This document shows, piece by piece, positions 55,873 to 64,000 of a stretch of DNA of 64,000 nt (position 1 is the stretch's first letter; each line of letters opens with the position of its first letter). Position numbers and translations under genes: made by a program. Under the pieces are notes generated by a model. The model searched no databases. It saw only the letters and a list, made by a program, of their open reading frames with translations, and was not told the origin of the DNA. This stretch comes from Elymus sibiricus (taxonomy: Eukaryota; Streptophyta; Magnoliopsida; Poales; Poaceae): positions 24,726,781 to 24,790,780 of the forward strand of contig CM077664.1 of assembly GCA_039707655.1 (NCBI GenBank), in the 5' to 3' direction.

Positions 55873-57509
55873 TCAGCACTTCAGAAATTTTCTCCCATTC
55901 TCTCTCCCGACGCCGAACCACAGCACGACGCTGCCAGGCTGCTGCGCCGGAGATCGCCGTCCCCCTCCCCTAGCCGATGCCCTCGCCGCGCCCTGCCCCG
56001 ACGTCGCCGTCGCCGATCCCTGCCCCGACGCCGCCGTAGCCGAGCCCTGCCCCGCTCCCCTGCAACACACTGCGAGCCGCCGCGCCGTTCCCCTCCTCCT
56101 CCTTCCCCCCCCCCCCCCCCCCCCGCGCCCCAACGCCGCCACCCGCCCCGATGCCGACGCCGCCCGCGCTCTCTGAATCTTCTGCATTTCTGAATTTTTC
56201 GACAGGGCGAACAGTGTGCACACCACATGTATGATGAAATGCCAGAGGGTCCTAGGGATTTTAGGAATTCTTGGGAATTCTTGTGGTGAGGTGTTGAAGC
56301 ATATAAGAGGGTCTGGCAAAGTTTCAAAAATTTTGGAGCAATTAAAAATAGGTTTTGGTCATGGAGTTTGAATCTAGACCAAATTTGAACTAGATGTAAT
56401 TTGAAAGTTTTGAACTGTGGAACTCAAATTTTTTGGTGAAATGGGTTGTGGGTACTGCCTAGTTGCTAGGATAATTTTTGTGGCTGCAGAAAAATTATAG
56501 AAAATATGGTTCCCTTATAAATCAAAGAAACTAGGATAAATATAAATTCCAACTTGGGAATTTATTTAATATAAGAGAAATATTTTTGTGGAGTGGAAAA
56601 GTATTGGACACTGTCCTAGAACGTGAGAATGACTTGAGGGAGAATTTAGAGGTGACAGAAAAATTATTGGAAGAATTTAGAAGTGCTTGAAAGGAGTGAA
56701 ATGGCCATTTTCATAGAATAATTTTATTTATTCCAAAACTTTTCTAAATAAAAATCATTGGAAGAATTAGTTCAGTAAGCATGTTTTGCCATGTGTTACA
56801 TCTCCGTGCAATTACAGGTTGTGGCCGGTGTTGCATCTCCGTGGAGTTGGTCCCTGATCGTCCCTCCGCTGTTCGACAAAAGGTGTCCATTTGTTGTATG
56901 TTGAGTTTTGTTCATAGGATGATGGTTGGTTCATTTGTTGAGTTGTGTATTAATCTTGTGCAAAAATCTTGTATTCATCCTGTATTCATTTTGTATTCAT
57001 CTTGTACAAATATCGTCGTAACTTCGACATGAGAGGGGGGGGATCGTTAAAACATAACCCCGATAACTTTTGATTTTGAGGCATATGAAAACCTGATTTG
57101 CACGTCGGACAGGCATGAGAGAGGCGGTCCGCAAAGTATCCTCTCCTGAAAGATAGGACGACTCATCAGATATGATTCTAGATAATGTCCAATGCCTCAT
57201 ATCGCGAACATAGTTATATTGGATAATTGATCTTCATATAAATGAAGCATAAAATTTTAGCAATCACTTACAAATTTTCATGTTGTTCATTGACTTCGAC
57301 ATGAGGGGGGGGCTCGTGTTAAAACATAACCCCAATTATTTCGGTATAACTTCGACATGAGGGGGGAGGGGGTCGTTAAAACATAACCCCGATAATCCAC
57401 TAATCCATTGCTCATATGCATATGATTCTTTGTTGTGATTAGGTCTATGTTTGCCACTAATCCATCTCTCATGGTTGTATATTGCCATGTTGTAATATTT
57501 GCAGAAACT
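55873..57509 (+). other. Leader and non-coding region upstream of the second CACTA-2 gene
   Basis: A GC-rich leader (55900-56200) contains a 20-base C run (56105-56124). AT-rich sequence without a gene follows. Three copies of CTTCGACATGAG, a G-run and TTAAAACATAACCCC occur at about 57021-57066, 57293-57340 and 57352-57397. Confidence 0.6.
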
Positions 57510-60113
57510 ATGGAACACGACAGAGACTTAGAACAAGAAAAGGCGTTGGAGGAAATAATCCGCGAGGGAGATGATGATATCATGACCTCACAGTTTCTCA
57601 ATGACTCCGATGGTGAGGGAAGAGAAGATGACGGCTCTGCCAGTGTTGGAGCCTTAACTGTTGCAAAGTCCGGCGAGGTACATATATTAATTAAGCCTCT
57701 GCTGACTAGATGCATTAATTGTTTTGTATGTACATATATTAACACTTCTTTCTTCTTTTAGCCCTCCGGATCGAGCCAAACTTCTATAAGGAGACGAGGC
57801 CCGAAGAAAAGGTTGGGCGAGAATAAAAGCTTCACGATCGAAGAAGTCGATCCAAATGGCAAACCGACTGTTCCCAAGCGGACCCAAGACCGATTTATAC
57901 ATCAGTGCAGAGTTGTTGTTAGGGACAGCGTCCCGATCAGCATCCAAGAATGGAATAAGAAGAAGGACGATGGAGTTTCTTATGTCGACGATAGATGCAA
58001 AGATCAGCTTTGGAACTCGCTCATGATAAATTTCAGCCTACCGCCAGAGGAGGATCCAAATAACCCAGTTATACAGCGAAAAGTCAAAAAATGGGCTCTT
58101 AAGAAGATGGCAGAACAATTCAAGAACTGGAAGAAAAGATTGAACGAACAGTTTGTCGAGAAAGACGAGACTCCAGAATTCACCAGTCAATATGCGAAGA
58201 TAAAAGATCACTGGCCCGCATTTGTGGCGTACAAGAAATCGGAGAAAGCAAAGAACAGGTCATAGACAAATAAGCTAAATGCTGCAAAGAAGCAGTATCA
58301 CCATGTTACGGGGTCAGGTGGCTACAAGGTTGCCCGGCCTACGTGGGACAAAGCTGAGAACGACCTCCTTGCTAAAGGGATCCAACCAGCGACATCGAAC
58401 TGGCCCGAAACAGGGAAGTGTGTTTACACGAAAGAACAACTTGAAACACCCGTCACAAAGATTCAGGAAGCAATCAAGGACATGCAGGAAGGGAGGTTCC
58501 ATCCTGACAGAGAGAAGGACGTGCTGTCACGCGCCCTCGGGAATCCTAAACACCCTGGACGAACACGAGGCACAGCAGGCTCCGTTCCATGGGTGCATGG
58601 GTTTCCCGACAGCTCTGGTTATAGAAGCCGAGGGAGAAAGAAGAAAGAGGAAGCAGACCGGATGCAGAATGTAGAACAAAGATTAGCATTGCAGGAGAAG
58701 AAACTAAAGGCACTTACCAGTCAGCGAGCTACTGACCCACCATCTCAGCAGCACGAAGATCCTTCATTCGATACTGCCCACGAAGCTACCCCACCATCTC
58801 AGCGGAAAAGCAGCGTGGCTTCCACGGAGCTCGTTCGGCCTGATATCACGGCTCCTCGCTACCCCGTGGATTATATCACGGAGAGGGAACATTGTGAGCT
58901 AATGGCGAAATGCATCAACCTAACCTTCAAGGTGGCGGTCGGCTATGTCTTACCTCCTAGACCTGATGGAACTTTCCATTGCAATCCGATTCCAGATGGC
59001 TTTGCTATTGTCGGGGTGGATGAAGTTACCAACGGATTCGAGGGGCTGGAGCTTGAGTACCCTACAGGTGAAGGGGAGACTCATCTGGTAGATGCCATAA
59101 GGACTACCATTCTATGGAGAAAGGAAAACATCGTGCTTCCACAATGGACGCCGCGTCAGCAGACTCAGCCGGAGGAGGCCCCTCAGCAAACTCCTAACAG
59201 TCCAGCTCTATCTCCGCTGCCTCAGTCGTCTCCGCCGCGTCAGCACACTCCACCGCCTCAGCTGTCTCCGCCGCGTCAGCGGACTCCGCCGGAGGAGGCC
59301 CATCAGCAGAATTCTCCGCCGCCTCAGCTGTCTCCGCCGCCTCAGCTGACTCCGCCACCTCAGCAATGGCAGAAGAGACCCGCCGCCGCTCCGGCGGCTA
59401 GCAGTACAACAACGAAGAAATCCAGAGCAGGTCCAAGCATCAAGAAGGCTCCTCCCAAGTTACCATACGACATGACTGAGGAGGAAAACAAAAAAGATCG
59501 TGGCTGCCGATGTGAAATGCCAGCTTGCACCGAAACGTCCAGATCCAAAGGAGAAAATAGATCCGGTAAAAGCGAAGCGCTGTCTGGATGCCCTTCAGCG
59601 ACCACCACCTCCTCCGCTGCTCTCACACTATGACCGCTGTATTGTAAAGACATTTCATGAAGCGAAAAGGTCGGGAAGTACTAGCAGTGCTGCAAGAAGT
59701 GGGAAACAATTCCCAAGCTCGGTGAACAGGAAAAACAATCGTGCCCCCCGCTCAAGGTGTTTCCCGATATCGCTAATGATCCGGGGGTAGTGGCCGCTCA
59801 TCCTGGTTACACTCTTGCTGGTTACTTAGGCGATGAGGTACAGTTCGAAATGGCTGACGTAGCCTTTAGATACGAGCATGGGAAGCCTCTCGTCAGACCT
59901 GCGCAGCTCCCGCATCTATCAACGATGATGCGAACATTGCATAACTGGTACTTGAAAGCCTGCAAGGAAGGGACCAACGGTATCTTAGTGGGAATTAAAG
60001 ATGAGCACTACTTCAATGGAGACGAGGCGTTGTACATTGAATTTGAAGAATTATTTCAGTTATACAATCAAGACGCCCTCGACAAAACTATCGTCAGTTG
60101 CTATTATCTGTAA
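57510..60113 (+). pseudogene. Ptta/En/Spm-type (Transposase_24-like) gene of CACTA-2, truncated
   Basis: Exon 1 is 57510-57677 (MEHDRDLEQEKALEEIIREG). An intron with GTACAT...TTTTAG follows, and exon 2 starts at 57762 in phase. The frame holds a plant transposase block (YVDDRCKDQLWNSLMINFSL, KKMAEQFKNWKKRLNEQF), then GYKVARPTWDKAENDLLAKG, a Pro/Gln-rich repeat tract at 59150-59370 and YTLAGYLGDEVQFEMADVAF. Lesions: TAG at 58263-58265, a frameshift in an A-run near 59490 and another near 59715. It ends at 60113 in a GTAAGT donor (SCYYL). Full-length relatives continue into an Ulp1-like peptidase, missing here because CACTA-3 sits in the following intron. Probable role: element DNA-binding or accessory protein. 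Confidence 0.8.
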
Positions 60114-60219
60114 GTATTTTTTCTGTAATTAAGTCTCTAGCTCAGCTCGTTCATTGCATGTATAATTATCCTCACACTATATTATCACTACTAGAAAAAG
60201 GCCTATCCCCAATATCCCT

Positions 60220-60580
60220 ATTAGTGGCGCACCATGATGGTGGTGCGCCACTGCTATATAGCAGTGGCGCACCAGAAGCAGATGTGCCATTGTTATTTTT
60301 TTTACTAGTGGCGCACCTTTAGTCCAATGCGCCATTGCTATTTTTTTCCTGGGTCCACCCCCCTCCCCAGGCTTACCAATGGCGCACCTTTGCCAGGTGT
60401 GCCATTGCTATTTTAGATAGCAATGGCGCACCTGGCAAAGGTGCGCCATTGGTAAGCCTGGGGAGAGAGGCAAACAAATTCGAAAAATTTCAAACATAGT
60501 AATGGCGCACCACACCTAGGTGCACCACTGCTATGCTACGTAGCAATGGCGCACCACACGGTAAGTGCGCCATTACTAAG
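60220..60580. repeat. CACTA-3 5' subterminal repeats and palindrome
   Basis: GGCGCACC / GGTGCGCC blocks alternate in orientation. 60363-60411 and 60417-60465 are 49-base inverted copies with one mismatch and a 5-base loop. Confidence 0.9.
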
Positions 60581-60599
60581 TCTGAATCGCCACATCTTA

Positions 60600-60927
60600 T
60601 TAACCCCGCCGGCCTTATCCCCTTTCTTCCTCTTCCCCCCACCCCGCCCGTCTCGCGCCCGGCCCCCACCGCCCCCGGCCCCTGCCCCCGCCGCCCCTGT
60701 TCCCGCCGCCGCGCGCCGGCCCCGCCCCCGCGTGCCGCCCCGCCGCCCCCGGCGCCCGCCCCCGCGCGACGTCCCCGCCCCCGCCCGTCTCGCGCGCGTC
60801 GCCGTCCACTGGAGGAGGAGCCGCGCCGCTGTCCACTAGAGGAGGAGCCACGCCGCCATCCACTGGAGGAGTAGCCCCGCCGCCGCCACCCCCCACTGCC
60901 ACCAGCGCCCCGCCCCCCGCCGTCCAC
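60600..60927 (+). other. GC-rich block, possible first exon of CACTA-3 transcript
   Basis: Very C-rich DNA (Pro/Arg/Ala codon-like) ends at CCACG|GTGAGTCC at 60927-60928, a good splice donor. Frames are open on both strands, so no protein is claimed. Confidence 0.35.
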
Positions 60928-62057
60928 GGTGAGTCCACCCCTCCCTGTCCTCTCCTCCTTTTTTGTTTCATTTAATTTCTAGGAATTAGTTTTAGTTAGT
61001 TTTAGTTTTAATTAGATTTAGTTTTAGTTAGCAACTAGTTAGATTTCATTTTAATTAGATTTAGTTTTAGTTAGCAATTAGATAGATTTAGTTTTAATTA
61101 GTTATAGTTAGAAAAAGAAGAGAAAGAAGAAGAATGAAAGAAGAGGAATAATAGAAGAAAAAAGAAGAAGAAGTGGAATAAAATAAGAAGATGAATAAAA
61201 GAATAGGAGAAAGAATAAATGGAATAAAAGAAGAGAAATAAAAAAAGTATGAAAATCAAAAGAATTTTTCAGGCATGAACAAGAATTATGTAGTTCCCTC
61301 AAGCATCTAGCTATCCATTTCAACTACAAAAACAGTATCGTCTGACGATAAAAAAACAAGAAAATACCGCTTCAATTCAACTAGTATATCAGCTAAAGCA
61401 TCTAACAGAGCCTGATGACTGTCGTACATTATACCATCCTAAACTGAAAATAAACAGTAGTAAAAGTTATCTTTGAAGATGCAACTGTACATAGACATCA
61501 AGCTAGAAGAGTTCCAGCCATGCCTTCAAGTTTGAAATATAGAAACAGATAAGCAGAAATTTCCAGAGACCAAACTGACATAGAAATAGTATGAAGGTAC
61601 AATCTTACTGATTATATGCTAAAAGCAACGCCATTGGTAAAAAGAAAACAGAAACAAAGAAGTTGCAGCATAGTATGTCAATTTCTTTGGTTACGCTATA
61701 TTATCACAGGCTGTTATCCGCAGGAATCATTTTATTATATAATACTAAGAGATTATGTAAGTATTTAACTTCCTTTAGCTATTCTACTGGTTTATCTGAA
61801 CCTTAGTTGCTGATAAGTTTTTGCTGACTACTGTTTAGTTATTGTTTCCTGTTTCGTTTATACATCTCAGTAGAAAGATATTTTGGTAGAGGAAAAAGCG
61901 AACACCTGTCCTTCTCATAGTTCTTTCTTTGTGTACTCCCTGGATCACTATGGCATCCTTTGATATGAATGTTATACTAGCAAGACATAGATCTGCCTGT
62001 TAGGTACTTTGTATTCAATCTATTCATCTCTGTTAATATTTGCTGTTTTTTGGTCAG
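60928..62057. other. Non-coding region of CACTA-3
   Basis: Repeats of TTTTAGTTAG/AATTAGATTTAG (60975-61110) and a purine-rich GAAGAAGAA tract (61105-61255) occur. No gene is recognised. It ends in the AG acceptor at 62056-62057. Confidence 0.5.
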
Positions 62058-63553
62058 GTTGATATCTTTATGGATGTAGCATTTGATAGTCTGCATGAGG
62101 ATATGAGGTTATTGAGTGTCAGGCTATCAACATTGGGCACCAAAGCCTTTCCTGTTGGTCCTTTTGACTCACAACTCACTTACTTCATATGCCAACAGTG
62201 CGAAGCATCATTGCAATTTATTTTGTCACTGTGCCAGCAGAAGTTATTCCGAGATCGTATTTTAAAAAACAAGGTCCCGTATATATCTATGCATCTCATT
62301 TCCTTGTATTTTTTGTTCCACTGTTATGGGAAAAACTGCTGAATGTGAGCTCCTTGTCTTCTTTATGATTTATCAAGATATACTCGTTTTGGCATACTGA
62401 TCAGTGACGCAAATAGAATTATATCACACTAACTCATAACTTGTTCTCTCCCTAAAAAAACTCATTACTTGTTCTCCCGTTTTAGTTCAATTCCATCTTG
62501 CTACCCCCTTGAACAAGATTTCCAGAAAATAGATTAATCTGTAGACTAATCTAGTGTGTGGAACAATATTTTAATTTAGTGACACATACATCTTCCTATG
62601 TTTCTATTAAAAGAAGTGAGTATGTACTCAAATATGTTACTGTTTCTGTATATCATTACATGGTATGCCCTTGGAGGATATTGACTCAAGAAGTTACTAA
62701 ATGTAGGAGCTCTGTAGAAATGGAGGTATACTCTCACTCTCGTTTACGATATTGAAGTTAGGTGTTCCAGAATGGCTGAAAGGATCAACTGATATCGCTT
62801 CTTCCATTTCCAGACAGAAGGTTAAAATCCTTTCTATCGTAAGCTTGTCATGAGTCTTGAATTAATTTGTTTAATTCAAGTATTACTACTGTCTACTGCC
62901 AATGTTGAGTTTGTAACTAATGCCTGCTATAAACATTCTGTAGTTGTTACAACTGTGTGAATCTGAAAGTATTTCTTACCTCGATGAAGTCGCCACTTTG
63001 CCAAAGAGCATGCAACTAGGGCTGGAGGTTAGTTCTCCTAGGTCCGACCACGGCTGGGGATGAAATTACTCTTTTTCTGCAGCATCTGAAAAAATCATTC
63101 AGTTGCTATCAAATTTATCACAATGATTACTGCAGGTTCTTGATTTGCTGAAGATCGCATTTGGAAGGAAACAAAAACCTGCTGCCGGTTCCCATTATAA
63201 GAGTTACCCCATGGGTTCTGTGCTTATCAGTGCATTGCGTCTCGTTGACGTCTTTTCTGATGATTCAAACTTTAGATCTTCCTTCATAACTAATACTGTA
63301 AGCTTTGAAACCCACTGCTTTTAATACCTACCTTGATAGGTAGTCTTTTTGCAACCACAGAACTGTTATTCCAGCAAATTCAATTTTGGCGACTCCTCAT
63401 GATGAGTTTGTCTCGAGTTGGTGCTCTGTCGATCTGCCAGTGATGGAAGATGATGCTAATCTGGATTATGATCCATTTGGTGCAGTTGACCTGGCACTGT
63501 TAGCTGCTTCAAATATGCTGACTGAAGCTGAAGTTAACTATTCATGCAGTTGA
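62058..63553 (+). pseudogene. NDX-like: Captured NODULIN HOMEOBOX (NDX)-like gene fragment, five exons
   Basis: Exons: 62058-62273 (VDIFMDVAFDSLHEDMRLLS, FICQQCEASLQF), 62707-62838 (ELCRNGGILSLSFTILKLGV), 62944-63027 (LLQLCESESISYLDEVATLP), 63136-63297 (YPMGSVLISALRLVDVFSDD, SNFRSSFITNT) and about 63375-63553 (ILATPHDEFVSSWCSVDLPV). Exons 1-4 are open with clean GT/AG borders and whole-codon lengths (216, 132, 84 and 162). Exon 5 is shifted at its start and ends in TGA. The order and spacing match the conserved region N-terminal to the homeobox of plant NDX, a nuclear protein known in Arabidopsis to bind single-stranded DNA/R-loops. The homeobox itself and the gene ends are absent, so no NDX function is expected. 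I recognise the family from memory of its conserved blocks. Confidence 0.8.
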
Positions 63554-64000
63554 CATGAAATGACCCATGTCTATGATTCAAGGTATCTTAGATCTTCGAT
63601 GTCGGATGCAAATAATTGCTCAATTTCACTTCTCTGCAATGTTCATTCTCACATATTTCTATCATTCTTTGCAGGGATAAAGTAAAGAAAAAGAAGAAAA
63701 GATTACTAGAAGATTAGTTTTAGAATTTTCTTTTATTTCCTTGTAATTTTTCTTTTATTGGATACTTGTAAAGACATTGTAATATTCTTACTATAATAAA
63801 AATTATGATTCTATTTCATTTTTTGTTTTTAAATTATTTTTCCTTATAGGTTGTTTTCTGTAAATTTGGATTTTTTTTTGTTTTCCAAATACATTACTAG
63901 TGGCGCATTTCAGCCCTTATTAGTGGCGCACCTTCCTTTATTACTAGTGGCGCACCTATAAGGCTATTAGTGGCGCACCTAGAGGGAATACCAGTGGAGC
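63554..64000 (+). mobile_element. CACTA-3 downstream region and 3' subterminal repeats
   Basis: 63675-63718 is a Lys-rich exon-like remnant after a TTTGCAG acceptor. AATAAA at 63795-63800 could be a polyadenylation signal. From 63895 ACTAGTGGCGCACC-type repeats recur about every 25 bases up to the window edge, marking the approach to the right end. Confidence 0.7.

Larger units (their letters stand above)
49423..60185 (+). mobile_element. CACTA-2 DNA transposon (left part, right end not seen)
   Basis: It begins CACTAGTAGAAAACAGGG, a CACTA-type terminal inverted repeat, preceded by TTG (candidate 3-bp target duplication). It contains subterminal repeats built on TAGTCCCGGTT, a TNP2 transposase gene, a second set of subterminal repeats at 55694-55860, and a Transposase_24-like gene. 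It is interrupted at 60186 by CACTA-3. Whether 49423-55693 and 55694-60185 belong to one element or two is open. Confidence 0.85.
60186..64000 (+). mobile_element. CACTA-3 with captured host gene (right end beyond window)
   Basis: It starts CACTACTAGAAAAAGGCC, preceded by TAT. Both ends carry AGTGGCGCACC subterminal repeats (60220-60580 and 63895-64000 and beyond). No transposase is present in the window. The interior carries NDX-like exons, so this is a non-autonomous, gene-capturing CACTA inserted in an intron of the CACTA-2 gene. Confidence 0.88.

Noticed and set aside
55873..56327. Two overlapping 148-codon minus-strand frames
   Set aside because: They are low-complexity Gly/Arg translation opposite a C-rich leader with a C20 run.
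60490..60971. Gly/Arg-rich minus-strand and Pro/Arg-rich plus-strand frames
   Set aside because: The CG-rich block is open in several phases on both strands. Kept only as a possible untranslated exon.
62040..62342. Single-exon 100-codon gene at the first NDX-like exon
   Set aside because: The frame outside 62058-62273 is intron sequence; the splice borders and following exons explain it better.
1..64000. tRNA, rRNA, organellar insertions or an obvious MITE
   Set aside because: No cloverleaf, rRNA block or organellar gene was recognised by eye. A tRNA scan and repeat search were not possible here.

Overview
This window looks like intergenic DNA from a large grass genome, most likely Triticeae (wheat, barley or a relative). 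The evidence is a BARE1/WIS/Angela-type Copia LTR, CACTA elements with CACTAGTAG and CACTACTAG termini and En/Spm-type genes, Tat-lineage Gypsy elements, and deep nesting of transposons. No intact host gene is visible. Nearly every base can be assigned to a transposon, and the host-derived sequence consists of fragments. Family names are given as 'like' because no database was searched.

Left part (1-32559). A plus-strand LTR tail (1-1162) sits in a minus-strand Tat-type Gypsy pol fragment (1163-3505), which is fused to a truncated Copia LTR. The minus-strand Copia element (3506-32559) is split by a LARD-like non-autonomous LTR element (9510-29399, target duplication TCCGA). The 3' LTR of that LARD is split in turn by a non-autonomous Tat-type Gypsy (17405-26757, target duplication CCCAG). 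This innermost element has an open gag-protease frame on the plus strand. In place of pol it carries a decayed five-exon gene on the opposite strand, with its own TATA box.

Middle part (32560-49422). A minus-strand CACTA transposase gene (CACTA-1) is broken by the Copia element on its left and by a complete plus-strand LTR element (32987-40401, target duplication CTCCG). Removing that element restores the transposase frame exactly. Further right come the CACTA-1 upstream region, a GRF-zinc-finger-like exon fragment, a 5'-truncated plus-strand LTR element (3' LTR 46847-48248) with an embedded second copy of part of the CACTA-1 transposase, and the 5' end of a minus-strand Gypsy (48249-49422).

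Right part (49423-64000). CACTA-2 starts at 49423. It carries a small coiled-coil/membrane frame, a TNP2 transposase with only two in-frame stops, and a Ptta/En/Spm (Transposase_24-like) gene. That second gene is interrupted in an intron by CACTA-3 (60186 to the window end). CACTA-3 has captured at least five consecutive exons resembling the plant NODULIN HOMEOBOX (NDX) gene.

Most in-frame stops in the element genes are TGA, TAG or TAA where CGA, TGG, CAG or CAA is expected. This fits decay of methylated cytosines in silenced DNA.
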